A stretch of DNA of 52,745 bases, taken from NCBI GenBank assembly GCA_913055825.1, contig CAJXKB010000011.1, forward strand, positions 1-52,745, in the 5' to 3' direction. The notes under the pieces were generated by a model. It did not search any database, was not told the origin of the DNA, and worked only from the letters and a program-made list of their open reading frames with translations. A program made the translations under genes and the position numbers. Source of the DNA: an uncultured Bacteroidota bacterium (GTDB lineage: Bacteria; Bacteroidota; Bacteroidia; Bacteroidales; F082). Below are positions 42,548 through 51,738 of this stretch, in pieces; position 1 is the stretch's first letter; each line of letters starts with the position of its first letter.

Positions 42548-43539
42548 TATTTTTCAGATTTATTCTTAATATGTTCTGAACCAACAACTTCTTTATTAAC
42601 ACTGCCTGTCTGTGATTGCCCTTTAATCCCTATAGCCTGAGTTACAGTATTTTGCATTTTATCTTCTTCATTCTTTTTTAGCGGCACAGTTTTTTCAGCT
42701 TTCGGTTTTCTGGGTTTAAAATTCACTTCCCAGATAGCAGATGTTGGGCACACCTCAACACATTTGCGACAAAGTTTACATTTTTCAAAATCAATATAAG
42801 CGAGGAAACTGGTGATGGTTATGGCATCAAACTCACAAACTTTTTCACACTTTCCACAACCTATACAGGCCACTTCGCAATTCTTTTTAGCTGGTGCCCC
42901 TTTTTCTTTGTTCACACATGAGACAAAAATCCGCTTGTCGCGAGGGCCTTTCTTCCGCAACTCGATAATATCGCGCGGGCAGGCAATAACACAAGCACCG
43001 CATGCCGTACATTTATCATTCACAACCGGCAGACCGGTTTCCGGGTTCATGTGTATGGCATCAAATTCACAAGCTGCCACACAATCGCCCAAACCAAGAC
43101 AACCATACTGGCATCCGCCTTCGCCCGAATACAATGCATTGGCAAAAGTACAGGAAGTAGCCCCCTCAAAGTTAACCTTGTCAGGAGAGTGGGCTGCCGT
43201 CCCGTTACAGCGGACAACCGCAATCATAGGAGCATGTTCTTCAACCTCCAGTCCAACAATAGCAGCTACTTTTTGCATAACTTCGTTACCGCCAACCGGA
43301 CAAAATAAACCGTCCAGCGATTTTTCATTCTTGGCCTGTCTTACTGCATTTTCAGCAAATGCACGGCAACCCGGGAAACCACATCCTCCACAATTGGCAG
43401 AGGGCAAGGCTTCTTCAACCTCATCAATTCTGGGATCTTCGTAAACCTTGAACTTGCTGGCTACAAAGTACAGGATGACCGCCGAAATAAGGCCAAGTCC
43501 CCCAAGAACCGCAACGGAAATAAGAATTACATTATTCAC
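42547..43539 (-). CDS. rnfB: Electron transport complex subunit RnfB, GTG start
   Basis: The ferredoxin-facing iron-sulfur subunit. The 330 residues start at the GTG at 43539 (V-N-N-V-I-L-I); a longer frame from 43617 begins upstream of the predicted start of transcription. A membrane helix (about 4-24) is followed by a C-G-G-C-G-F-P-G-C segment near 50-58 and then by several ferredoxin pairs: C-T-A-C-G-A-C, C-I-G-C-G-K-C and C-K-L-C-R-K-C. The last 65 residues are polar, Lys/Gln/Asn-rich and variable. First gene of the operon. Confidence 0.95.
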   Translation of the reverse strand: MNNVILISVAVLGGLGLISAVILYFVASKFKVYEDPRIDEVEEALPSANCGGCGFPGCRAFAENAVRQAKNEKSLDGLFCPVGGNEVMQKVAAIVGLEVEEHAPMIAVVRCNGTAAHSPDKVNFEGATSCTFANALYSGEGGCQYGCLGLGDCVAACEFDAIHMNPETGLPVVNDKCTACGACVIACPRDIIELRKKGPRDKRIFVSCVNKEKGAPAKKNCEVACIGCGKCEKVCEFDAITITSFLAYIDFEKCKLCRKCVEVCPTSAIWEVNFKPRKPKAEKTVPLKKNEEDKMQNTVTQAIGIKGQSQTGSVNKEVVGSEHIKNKSEK

Positions 43540-43848
43540 TTTCGTTAATTTAATTCGAAGATTTTTTTCAAGATGTACAAAATTAGAATTATTCCTGTAT
43601 CCAAACACTATTCCCAAAGCTCACAAAAACGGTCATATTGTTTTATATATCAGCTTATTACAAGTCTGAGGAAATTAAACTTCCAACACATTAGATTCTA
43701 TCATATTGAAAGCTAATCACTTTCATAATTAAGTAAAAGGAATATAAATTAGAAAAGGTACCTTTATTTAGAAACATTTTACAAAACAGACAGTTAACCT
43801 GAATCACTCATGAATTTTTGTTATGAGAAGTCTTACTATTGCCGGAAA
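43540..43848. other. Gap between rnfB and rseC, no gene seen
   Basis: About 310 bases. On the minus strand TAATTTTG (43578-43585) looks like the -7 box of the rnf operon. The rest, AT-rich, holds no reading frame or RNA that I can support. rseC is therefore near the rnf genes but not coupled to them. Confidence 0.5.
43578..43585 (-). promoter_or_regulatory. -7 promoter box of the rnf operon
   Basis: TAATTTTG on the minus strand fits TAnnTTTG and lies 38 bases before the GTG start of rnfB. A CAAA (TTTG on minus) is 16 bases upstream. Confidence 0.5.
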
Positions 43849-44268
43849 TTACTTTAAATAGTATCGAAAGTGCTTTGTGAAAAAGCCTTTCAGCAAATAC
43901 AAACCACCGTAATAAGGAATCAGTAATGCGATAGCCAATATGCCGGACAGGCCTTGGTCAAGTCCCAGTTGAAGAAATAAAATCAAACCCAAAAACAGTA
44001 CCAAAAAAGGGAAAAAGTAACCCAAAACCACTGCCCAGTTTCCATAGGACTGCTTCATTTCAATCACCACATTATCCCCTACTTTTACCTGATTATTTGG
44101 ATATAAATCAACTTCTATAATTTTTTCCTGGACATCGCTAACCGAACAAACATTTTTTAAAGAACATGAAATGCATCCGGCTTTGGCAATAATAGAGACT
44201 TCCGCCCTGTTTCCGTTAATCTTACGAACCACCCCCGGATGATCCACTTTTTCCTCGCCAAGTGCCAT
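43849..44268 (-). CDS. rseC: RseC/MucC-like membrane protein
   Basis: The protein has 139 residues. A cytosolic N-terminus (about 1-75) has the Cys group G-C-I-S-C-S-L-K-N-V-C, then two membrane segments (about 77-97 and 104-124) and a basic end. In Proteobacteria RseC works with Rnf to keep SoxR reduced. Here it lies upstream of the rnf operon on the same strand, so a link with Rnf is likely, though no SoxR gene is in view. Confidence 0.85.
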   Translation of the reverse strand: MALGEEKVDHPGVVRKINGNRAEVSIIAKAGCISCSLKNVCSVSDVQEKIIEVDLYPNNQVKVGDNVVIEMKQSYGNWAVVLGYFFPFLVLFLGLILFLQLGLDQGLSGILAIALLIPYYGGLYLLKGFFTKHFRYYLK

Positions 44269-44357
44269 AGTTTTTGTTTTGGTTTACAAAAGTAAAAAAC
44301 TTGTGCCAATTTTATCACTACCCACATGAATGAGCACCTTACAGTTACCGGAAATGG

Positions 44358-45050
44358 TTATGGTGTGGATAAAGAAACGGGAAGTATCTTTCCATTGAAA
44401 TACTGATGGCCGTTAAGCGTAAAATCGGCAATAAAATCTGCCATTTGAACAGCCGACAACGGAGCTTTATAGCCCGGGAATGCTTGTGCCAGCATCTCTG
44501 TTTGCGTTGCCCCCAACGCCAGTGCATTGACCTTAACACCTTGTTCAGCAAATTCCTCTGCCAAGCATTCAGTTAAAATGGAAAGAGCTCCTTTGCTTGC
44601 ACTATAAGCCGACAACCCCTTAAATTTCGCACTTCCCCCGACGCCACCAATACTCGAAATATTAACGATGTGCGTGTCCTTATGCATGAGTGGGAAAAGC
44701 TGCCGTACCAATCTAAAAACTGCAAACACATTAATATTGAATGTTTTGGCAATTTCCTCATCACACAGTTCAAGGAAAGGTTTATTGACTAACCAACCTG
44801 CATTATTCACAAGTGCATCCAACGTGTTGAGTTGCTGCTTAACTGCTGCAAACAACGGCTGATAATTTTCTGTCGTCAAATCGAACGTCAAAATATGTAG
44901 CTTACCGGAATAACCGGAGGTTTCTCCGGCAAGACGATGAAGTTTCCCTTCGGAGCGTGCAAAAGCCAGCACCTCATGCCCCCCGGCTACAAATTTTTTT
45001 GCTAACTGAAAACCAATTCCGCTACTGGCCCCGGAAACAATAATTTTCAT
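44358..45050 (-). CDS. Short-chain dehydrogenase/reductase (SDR family)
   Basis: The protein has 230 residues from the ATG at 45050, which gives the usual M-K-I-I-V-S-G-A-S-S-G-I-G start; the open frame extends 47 more codons into the upstream gene and is not real. N-N-A-G is near 78-81, the catalytic Ser in I-S-S-I-G near 127, and Y-S-A-S-K near 143-147. No second domain. It lies four bases after a lipoprotein gene. The substrate is unknown. Confidence 0.9.
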   Translation of the reverse strand: MKIIVSGASSGIGFQLAKKFVAGGHEVLAFARSEGKLHRLAGETSGYSGKLHILTFDLTTENYQPLFAAVKQQLNTLDALVNNAGWLVNKPFLELCDEEIAKTFNINVFAVFRLVRQLFPLMHKDTHIVNISSIGGVGGSAKFKGLSAYSASKGALSILTECLAEEFAEQGVKVNALALGATQTEMLAQAFPGYKAPLSAVQMADFIADFTLNGHQYFNGKILPVSLSTP

Positions 45051-45054
45051 AGCA

Positions 45055-45801
45055 TTAGTTGCGTTTAATTTCATTTTTTTGAAGTTGCTCCCGCATACGT
45101 TTTGAATCGGTTGCACTGATGGTAAGCGTCCCCGATTCATCCACCGTGATGGCAATATTGTATCGTGGATTTTGGGCAGCGCCCAAATCAAAGTTCATAT
45201 ATACGGCCCCTTTGATAATTTCATCGCCATATTTTTGTTTCATTTCAAAGGCAGATTTATACTCTTTAGCAAGCGGAATCCGGGCACGTCCGGCAATTAT
45301 ACTTGCCTGTTGCATGGCTTTAAGATAGGGACCATGATAAACCAATGTAACCGAATTAAATCCTTCGCCCGGGTTGTTTTCAGCAGTTACCTGTGAAAAA
45401 TCTTTATCTAATTGTAAACCTTGTGGAAGTGTCAGACCCAATGATTTAGCCCACGCAGGGAGGTCGGTAGCCGGGTGTTTGTTGGTTGTATGCGCCACCT
45501 CGCGGCCTAATGTTTTATTAATGGCATCGATCCTGCGCTGTGCTTCCTGGTCCGAAATTTTTCCTGCATCACGTTGTTTTTTAACCGCTGCAATCTTGGT
45601 ATCCATATCATCCATCAACCGCATGGTTTTGTCCACCTTTTTAATGCTCCGCTCAAATTTATTCAGCTTAACGTCAAACTTTTTAGAGTCATCCGGCTTT
45701 TTTGACGGGTTACATGCAGCTGTCACAAACAAAAATCCCAGCAAAAGGTATAAGGCTATAAAGATTGTGTTATTGATTCTTCTGTGGTGATAATTAATCA
45801 T
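45055..45801 (-). CDS. Lipoprotein of unknown function
   Basis: The protein has 248 residues. The signal peptide ends in V-T-A-A-C, so Cys30 is the likely lipid site. A charged helical segment (about 40-100) with many Lys and Asp residues is followed by a strand-rich C-terminal part (150-240) that ends in Lys and Arg. I do not recognise a family. It shares a transcript with the SDR gene. Confidence 0.7.
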   Translation of the reverse strand: MINYHHRRINNTIFIALYLLLGFLFVTAACNPSKKPDDSKKFDVKLNKFERSIKKVDKTMRLMDDMDTKIAAVKKQRDAGKISDQEAQRRIDAINKTLGREVAHTTNKHPATDLPAWAKSLGLTLPQGLQLDKDFSQVTAENNPGEGFNSVTLVYHGPYLKAMQQASIIAGRARIPLAKEYKSAFEMKQKYGDEIIKGAVYMNFDLGAAQNPRYNIAITVDESGTLTISATDSKRMREQLQKNEIKRN

Positions 45802-45993
45802 AAGTATTTGTGTTTATAGAGATTCCTATTACTTTTGGAAGACCATAAAGCAATTAATTTCAATCAGATATCTGCCTGTTTCAAAAACGATAAAATAAGT
45901 TCTCCTTTTAAAAGTTTCAAATGTAATATAATTCAGCATGATTATTCAATTGCGGACAGGAAAAGTTTTCAGCAATTTTTAAACCGAAATGAG

Positions 45994-46001
45994 TACCTTT
46001 G
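45994..46001 (+). promoter_or_regulatory. -7 promoter box of the DUF4783-nadC-yihY operon
   Basis: TACCTTTG, 19 bases before the ATG of the DUF4783 gene. No convincing -33 element was seen. Confidence 0.55.
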
Positions 46002-46020
46002 TCCTGTAATTTAAAAGGCT

Positions 46021-46422
46021 ATGAAATTCAAAACATTGGTATTAATTCTTTTGTTTACCTCCGTTTCTTTCACCGGTTTTTCTCAAAGCCACGATAAAAT
46101 AAAAACGGATTTGGTTAAGACCTTTGTTTCCGGAAAATCGACTACGCTTGATGCGTATTTTGAAGGATTTGTGAGTGTTCAATTACCTGATCACTCCGGT
46201 CTTTTTCCAGCCACCCGATCAAAAATTTATTTGGAAACATTTTTGAAAAATCATCCTGTAAAGAAATTTTCTTTAAAAAAAAGCGGTACAACCGGCAATA
46301 ATTATTTCTTAATCGGGCTGCTTGAATGTCATTCCGCGTCATGGAATGTGTATTTTTTATTTAGCCCGGACAAAGGAAATTATAAGATTCAACAAATAGA
46401 AATAGAAGAAAGCGAAAAATGA
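46021..46422 (+). CDS. DUF4783 family secreted protein
   Basis: The protein has 133 residues. A signal peptide (about 1-21, ending Gly-Phe-Ser) is followed by a small NTF2-like alpha-beta fold with L-V-K-T-F-V-S-G-K-S and F-L-K-N-H-P-V-K-K-F-S. The family occurs in Bacteroidota next to nadC, as here, where it overlaps nadC by four bases (ATGA). The function is unknown. Confidence 0.85.
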   Translation: MKFKTLVLILLFTSVSFTGFSQSHDKIKTDLVKTFVSGKSTTLDAYFEGFVSVQLPDHSGLFPATRSKIYLETFLKNHPVKKFSLKKSGTTGNNYFLIGLLECHSASWNVYFLFSPDKGNYKIQQIEIEESEK

Positions 46423-47252
46423 CGCTTGAAGAGATCATACAAATAGCACTGGACGAAGATTTGGGAAGTGGAGACCACAGTTCGTTGGCCACAATCCCGG
46501 CAACTGCCAGGGGTTCAGCGGTTATGCTGGCAAAAGAAAATGGAATTGTTGCCGGCTTACAAGTTGCAAAACAGGTTTTTACACAATACGACCGGAAAAC
46601 AAAAGTTGAACTTCTAAAAAAAGAAGGTCAATCATTACAAGCCGGTGACAAAATCATGAAAATTAACGGGTTGTCGCGATCGCTTCTTGCGGCAGAACGC
46701 ACATCCCTGAATTTCATCCAGCGGCTGAGTGGTATTGCAACTTTTACACATAAGGTAGTACAAAAACTTGAAGGATTGAATACGCGCGTGCTGGATACCC
46801 GAAAAACAACACCGGGATTACGTATGCTTGAGAAAATGGCTGTCAGGGCCGGTGGAGGTGAAAATCATCGTTTCGGATTATACGATATGATTATGATTAA
46901 AGACAACCACATCGACTTTGCGGGGGGGATTACCGAAGCCATCAGCAGAACAAAGGCATATTTGAAAAAGAATCATCTTGATTTGAAGATTGAAATTGAA
47001 GTACGCAATTTTTACGAGCTTGAGAACGTATTAAAAACTGGTGATATTCAACGTGTTATGTTGGATAATTTTAGTCCGGATGATCTTCGCTCAGCTTTAA
47101 AACTGATTAATGGCCGATTTGAAACTGAAGCTTCGGGAGGAATTTCCATCAATAATATTCGTCAGTATGCCGAAACAGGAGTCGATTTTATTTCGGTAGG
47201 CGCATTGACACATCAAATTAAAAGCCTCGACATTAGCTTAATAGCTTTGTAA
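46419..47252 (+). CDS. nadC: Nicotinate-nucleotide pyrophosphorylase (quinolinate phosphoribosyltransferase)
   Basis: Converts quinolinate and PRPP to nicotinate mononucleotide in NAD synthesis. The 277 residues match the family. E-D-L-G-S-G-D-H-S-S near 10-19, E-R-T-S-L-N-F-I-Q-R-L-S-G-I-A-T near 89-104, and D-T-R-K-T-T-P-G-L-R near 124-133 hold the binding Arg and Lys residues. D-N-H-I-D-F-A-G-G near 164 and the C-terminal S-G-G-I barrel segment complete the active site. The start overlaps the DUF4783 gene by four bases. Confidence 0.97.
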   Translation: MTLEEIIQIALDEDLGSGDHSSLATIPATARGSAVMLAKENGIVAGLQVAKQVFTQYDRKTKVELLKKEGQSLQAGDKIMKINGLSRSLLAAERTSLNFIQRLSGIATFTHKVVQKLEGLNTRVLDTRKTTPGLRMLEKMAVRAGGGENHRFGLYDMIMIKDNHIDFAGGITEAISRTKAYLKKNHLDLKIEIEVRNFYELENVLKTGDIQRVMLDNFSPDDLRSALKLINGRFETEASGGISINNIRQYAETGVDFISVGALTHQIKSLDISLIAL

Positions 47253-47270
47253 AGTTATAACAGAAAATTT

Positions 47271-48239
47271 ATGCTGAGATTTCGCAATAACCCGTTAAAG
47301 AAAAAGCTGCTCTTGATGGGGATAAATATCAGGCGACTATTACGCTTAATTATTCTTCCAGGTTTTGAAGGTATGCCGCTGTATGATGTGCTTGAATTTT
47401 TTTTTCGCGGACTCTTCAAAGGCGTACTCACATACCGCGCCGCTGCCATTGCTTATAATTTTTTCCTTGCCCTGATTCCTTTTGTAATGTTTCTTTTCAC
47501 ACTTATCCCTTTTGTAACCGGCGATCAATACCAGATTTATCTCCTCGACTTATTAAAAGAGGTAATTCCTTCCAATATTTTTGAAATGGTTAAAGATACG
47601 GTAATAGAAATTATTCGCCGTCCGCATCAAGGTCTATTATCAGCAGGATTTTTCATGGCCATATATTTTGCCACCAATGGTGTGGATGCCATTATCGAAG
47701 GTTTTAACCAAAGTTACCATACAGAGGAGAAGAGACCCTGGTGGCGCCAAAAACTTGTTGCCTTCGGGCTGATGCTGATTTTGTCTGTGCTCGTTTTCAT
47801 TTCTTTTTCATTATTAGGGTTTGGCGAACTTTTGATTCGTTTATTAACAAAAAAACATTTGATAACCAGCGGGATATCAATCTTTTCATTACAACTGTTG
47901 CGTTGGTTTGTCATTCTGTTTGCCACATTGCTCAGCACCTCCATACTTTATTATTTCGGACAACTAAAAAAATCGAAAAGTATCCGCTATCGTTTTTTTT
48001 CGGCAGGATCAGTATTATCAACAGGTTTATTTATCGTAGGCGGTATTGTTATTAAACTCTATTTCGAGAACTTCTCGCGATATAACATTTTGTTTGGGTC
48101 CATTGGTTCACTTATCATTTTATTGGTATGGATTTATTATAATGCCTTTATCATACTGATTGGATTTGAAATGGATAGCAGCATCCGGCAATCTCATTTA
48201 GAATCCATGAAAAAAAGAAGGTATAAGATAGTTAAGTAA
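47271..48239 (+). CDS. YihY/BrkB family inner-membrane protein
   Basis: The protein has 322 residues with about six membrane segments after a basic N-terminus. T-Y-R-A-A-A-I-A-Y-N-F-F-L-A-L-I-P-F near 55-72 is the YihY signature, and F-G-S-I-G-S-L-I-I-L-L-V-W-I-Y-Y near 272-289 is the last conserved segment. No transport substrate is known. It lies 18 bases after nadC. Confidence 0.88.
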   Translation: MLRFRNNPLKKKLLLMGINIRRLLRLIILPGFEGMPLYDVLEFFFRGLFKGVLTYRAAAIAYNFFLALIPFVMFLFTLIPFVTGDQYQIYLLDLLKEVIPSNIFEMVKDTVIEIIRRPHQGLLSAGFFMAIYFATNGVDAIIEGFNQSYHTEEKRPWWRQKLVAFGLMLILSVLVFISFSLLGFGELLIRLLTKKHLITSGISIFSLQLLRWFVILFATLLSTSILYYFGQLKKSKSIRYRFFSAGSVLSTGLFIVGGIVIKLYFENFSRYNILFGSIGSLIILLVWIYYNAFIILIGFEMDSSIRQSHLESMKKRRYKIVK

Positions 48240-48268
48240 TACCCGGTACTCGCAATATAAATACTCAA

Positions 48269-49330
48269 ATGTTACAAAAGAAAAGAAACATATCTTCTAT
48301 AATTTACATTGCTCCGGGCCTTTCCAGTTTTGTGCGGGGCGATATTTCTTTTCTTTCAAAAAAATACGACGTCCTGTTCAATACATACGACTGGAGAAAT
48401 AAAAAACTTGTCCCTTTTTACATGCTGCATCAAATTTATTTTATGCTGAAACATCGGAAAGCAACAAAAGCAATAATCATCTCTTTTGGTGGATATTGGT
48501 CATTTTTTCCCAGTTTGGTTGGAAGGCTTTTTAAAATTCCAGTTTACATTATTTTAAATGGAGCTGATTGCTCCTCAATTCCTTCTATTAATTATGGCGA
48601 CTTAAGGATTCCCTGGTTAAAATGGATTATTCATCAATCTTATAAGATGGCCACACTTCTTCTACCGGTAAGCGCTTCATTAATTAAAACGAAAAACACC
48701 TATCTCTCAAATGGCAAAGAGAGTCATCAGGGGTACAAACATTTTTTTCCGGATATTCGAACAAGAAACAAAATCATTCCCAATGGATTTGATGTTAAAT
48801 TTTGGAGAAAAACCGAAAGAACCAAAAAGAATCCAAACTCTTTCATAGCCGTATTTTCAAACAAACAATTTGTGCTTAAGGGTGGGGATTTAATACTCGG
48901 GATATCCTCAAAATTTCCAACTTGCAATTTTTATATAGCGGGCTGTGAGAAGCCTTCCGGTATGGAAAGAGAATACCACAACATCCATTTCCTGGGAAAA
49001 TTAAATCCGGTAGAATTGAGGCAATACTATAGCCAATGCCAGTTTCATTTTCAGCTTTCCATTTTTGAAGGATTTGGTTGTGCATTGGCAGAAGCCATGT
49101 TGTGCGAATGCATCCCAATCGTGTCTTCGGTAAATAATTTACCCGAAATAATTGGAGATACCGGCTTCGTTCACCAGCATAAAACGTTAGATACGCTCGA
49201 TGTTATTATTCGTAAAGCTTTATCTATACAGGATAAAGACAAATGGGGTAAAGCTGCAAGAGCACGTATTGAAAATAATTATAATATCGCAAAGCGTGAA
49301 AAAGAGTTTATCACACTTATTGAAAGCTAA
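48269..49330 (+). CDS. GT4-like glycosyltransferase (GT-B fold)
   Basis: The protein has 353 residues, with no signal peptide. The C-terminal half has the GT4 pattern F-E-G-F-G-C-A-L-A-E-A-M-L-C-E-C-I-P near 271-288, with the two Glu residues seven apart that bind the sugar nucleotide. The start of the second domain is F-V-L-K-G-G-D near 191-197. The N-terminal half is a Rossmann fold that would bind the acceptor lipid. Donor and linkage cannot be read. First gene of the polysaccharide region, 29 bases after yihY. Confidence 0.85.
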   Translation: MLQKKRNISSIIYIAPGLSSFVRGDISFLSKKYDVLFNTYDWRNKKLVPFYMLHQIYFMLKHRKATKAIIISFGGYWSFFPSLVGRLFKIPVYIILNGADCSSIPSINYGDLRIPWLKWIIHQSYKMATLLLPVSASLIKTKNTYLSNGKESHQGYKHFFPDIRTRNKIIPNGFDVKFWRKTERTKKNPNSFIAVFSNKQFVLKGGDLILGISSKFPTCNFYIAGCEKPSGMEREYHNIHFLGKLNPVELRQYYSQCQFHFQLSIFEGFGCALAEAMLCECIPIVSSVNNLPEIIGDTGFVHQHKTLDTLDVIIRKALSIQDKDKWGKAARARIENNYNIAKREKEFITLIES

Positions 49331-49375
49331 GGAAAGTTTCACAAATCGTTGTAATAGTAATAACTGCTGAATTAT

Positions 49376-51193
49376 ATGTGCGGAATTAACGGTATTTTCT
49401 CAACAACAAGAATAGACAGGTTGGACATTCGCTTGCAAGAGATGAATGACTCTATTTTCCATCGCGGCCCTGATGCCGGAGGAATCTTTTCCGAAAACGA
49501 GAGTTTTGGCTTAGGACATCGCCGTTTGTCTATCATCGACACCAGCGAAGAAGCTAACCAGCCCATGCATTCCCACACCGGGCGGTGGATTCTCGTTTTC
49601 AACGGCGAAATATATAACTTTCAGGAAATTAAAAAAAAGCTGCACTACCCTTTTCATACATCTTCGGATACCGAAGTTATCCTTGCTGCCGTCGAAGAAA
49701 AAGGTGCGGACTGGTTTATCAACGAGGCCAACGGCATGTTTGCCATAGCTCTGTACGACAAATTAAACACCGAACTTTTCATCATCAGGGACCGTTTAGG
49801 CATCAAACCATTATATTATTATTTTGATAATAGGACTTTTGTTTTTTCATCCGAAATCAAAGCGATATTAAACAGTGGACTTGTTGAAGCTGAGTTTAAC
49901 GAAAAAGCTGTGGACGAATACCTTGCCAACCGTTACATTCGTTCACCCTACACATTTTTTAAAGATATTTATCAGGTTGAACCGGGAACTTATATTAAAC
50001 TGAACCACGAACTCAAACCGGAAAACATAAAATATTGGAAGCTGCCACAAGACTTCAACACCCAAACCGTATTCAACGAATCGCTTATCTTACAGCAATT
50101 TGATGAGGCATTAACGAAAGCTATCCGGTATCGTCTAATTGCCGATGTACCGTTAGGAACTTACCTGAGCGGCGGAGTAGATTCCAGTTTGATTACAGCC
50201 ATTACCTCCTTAAACAAGAAAGAAACCGTCAACACATACACTATTGGTTTTAAAGAGTTAAACGAATTCTCCTTTTCGGAGATGGTTGCAAAAAAGTACC
50301 ACACAAACCATCATAAAATTTTAATAAACATTCAGGATTATCTGGCAAACTGGGAAAAACTTATTGCCTTTAAAGATGCACCACTGGGCGTCCCTAACGA
50401 AATCCCACTGGCATTGATGTCGGAGAAGCTCAAAGAAAATATTACCGTTGTTTTGTCCGGTGAAGGTGCCGATGAACTAATGGGTGGTTATGGCAGGATA
50501 TTCCGGTCACCTTTCGATTTTCAAAACAAAAATTCAGGCACAGACTTTTACGATTATTTTATCGCCAAGTACGATTACGTGCCAAGGGGCATGAGGGACG
50601 CACTAATTAATACGCCAAAAGATTACAGGCTTGAATTTGACGAAAAAATCAGAAAAGAATTCCGTAACAAACCAAACGAAGAAAACGTATTCCGGTTCTT
50701 TCATAACTATCATGTTAAAGGACTTTTACAACGGGTTGACATGACTACCATGCAAACATCAGTTGAAGCAAGGGTACCCTTCCTTGACCATCATCTTGTA
50801 GAATTTTCCTATACCGGAATTCCATACGACCTAAAACTGAAGTGGAATGATGCCATTGCAAAAACAAAGGCAGCCGGTATCACGGCAGACCATTACAGCG
50901 AAACGCTGGACACCCCAAAATATTTGTTACGTAAAATAGCCGGAAAATACCTGCCACAAGAAATTATCAACCGCAAAAAAGTAGGTTTCCCCGTCCCGTT
51001 ATCCTCTTGGTTTGCCAATCTGGAAAACCTCGCCAATGAGCTGCTTCCCCATACCTCATGGTTGAAAAAGAATGCCCTTCAGGATTTAATTGTCGAAAGC
51101 AAAAAAGAGACAAGGGCGGGGCAAATTTTGTGGATGTTCATAAATATCGAAATTTTTAGAAAAAAATATTTCCAAAAGCAATGGAAATGGTAA
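49376..51193 (+). CDS. asnB: Asparagine synthetase, glutamine-hydrolysing (AsnB)
   Basis: Makes an amide from an aspartate-like carboxyl, glutamine and ATP. The 605 residues match the family. Cys2 after Met (M-C-G-I) is the glutaminase nucleophile; R-G-P-D-A-G-G near 31-37 and the glutaminase domain run to about 190. The synthetase domain has the pyrophosphate loop S-G-G-V-D-S-S near 265-271 and S-G-E-G-A-D-E near 361. In sugar loci such enzymes often amidate a uronic acid or other polymer acid instead of free aspartate; this is a real alternative here. Confidence 0.93.
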   Translation: MCGINGIFSTTRIDRLDIRLQEMNDSIFHRGPDAGGIFSENESFGLGHRRLSIIDTSEEANQPMHSHTGRWILVFNGEIYNFQEIKKKLHYPFHTSSDTEVILAAVEEKGADWFINEANGMFAIALYDKLNTELFIIRDRLGIKPLYYYFDNRTFVFSSEIKAILNSGLVEAEFNEKAVDEYLANRYIRSPYTFFKDIYQVEPGTYIKLNHELKPENIKYWKLPQDFNTQTVFNESLILQQFDEALTKAIRYRLIADVPLGTYLSGGVDSSLITAITSLNKKETVNTYTIGFKELNEFSFSEMVAKKYHTNHHKILINIQDYLANWEKLIAFKDAPLGVPNEIPLALMSEKLKENITVVLSGEGADELMGGYGRIFRSPFDFQNKNSGTDFYDYFIAKYDYVPRGMRDALINTPKDYRLEFDEKIRKEFRNKPNEENVFRFFHNYHVKGLLQRVDMTTMQTSVEARVPFLDHHLVEFSYTGIPYDLKLKWNDAIAKTKAAGITADHYSETLDTPKYLLRKIAGKYLPQEIINRKKVGFPVPLSSWFANLENLANELLPHTSWLKKNALQDLIVESKKETRAGQILWMFINIEIFRKKYFQKQWKW

Positions 51194-51243
51194 TTTTATC
51201 AACACAATAAAAACAACCAAATACGAAATAGATATGTTTAAAA

Positions 51244-51249
51244 GAGGTG
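51244..51249 (+). promoter_or_regulatory. Shine-Dalgarno-like site of the cytidylyltransferase gene
   Basis: AGGTGA, in the run AGAGGTGAT, fits the 16S rRNA tail and lies eight bases before the ATG at 51258. Bacteroidota genes rarely show such a site, so it supports this ATG over the in-frame ATG at 51234. Confidence 0.5.
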
Positions 51250-51257
51250 ATGAAAAA

Positions 51258-51680
51258 ATGATTATCGGTTACACGTCCGGCGTATTCGACCTGTTTCATA
51301 TCGGACACCTTAACCTGCTGAAAAATGCCAGAAGCCTGTGCGACAAGCTAATTGTTGGCGTTACCAGCGACGAGTTAGTCGCCTATAAAAACAAAAAGGC
51401 CATCATTCCCCATCAGGAAAGAATGGAAATCGTACGAAATATCAAATACGTGGATGCCGTTGTTCCTCAATACGATATGGATAAATTCAAAATGTGGAAA
51501 CGATTAAAATTTGACGTTATGTTTGTGGGTGATGACTGGTTTGAAACTGAAAAGTGGAAAAAATTCGATGAGCAATTTAAATCTGTTGGCGTAAAAATCA
51601 TTTACTTTCCGTACACCAAAGGCGTTTCCTCCACTTTAATTAATGAAATGCTGAAAAAACAAAGAAACATAGAAAAATAA
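51258..51680 (+). CDS. Glycerol-3-phosphate cytidylyltransferase-like protein (TagD family)
   Basis: Joins CTP and a polyol phosphate to a CDP-polyol, in TagD CDP-glycerol. The 140 residues start at the ATG at 51258 after a Shine-Dalgarno-like site, giving the family N-terminus. F-D-L-F-H-I-G-H near 10-17 has the H-x-G-H motif. The end has Y-T-K-G-V-S-S-T-L-I near 122-131, where R-T-x-G-I-S-T-T is usual. Relatives use other polyol or ethanolamine phosphates. Its neighbour is a TagF-like transferase, which fits a CDP-glycerol route. Confidence 0.87.
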   Translation: MIIGYTSGVFDLFHIGHLNLLKNARSLCDKLIVGVTSDELVAYKNKKAIIPHQERMEIVRNIKYVDAVVPQYDMDKFKMWKRLKFDVMFVGDDWFETEKWKKFDEQFKSVGVKIIYFPYTKGVSSTLINEMLKKQRNIEK

Positions 51681-51738
51681 TTTCAGCTGAAAAACAAGAC
51701 TGGCTGCCCTGCTGTATCCGTTTTAAACCGTTAAATAA

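Noticed and set aside
42812-43444. 210-residue plus-strand frame
   Set aside because: Antisense of the Cys-rich rnfB; no start signal and no family.
43540-43617. 26 extra codons ahead of rnfB
   Set aside because: They cover the -7 box and do not resemble RnfB; the GTG at 43539 opens directly into the membrane helix.
45051-45191. 47 extra codons ahead of the second SDR gene
   Set aside because: They overlap the upstream lipoprotein gene, and the SDR nucleotide-binding motif starts right after the ATG at 45050.
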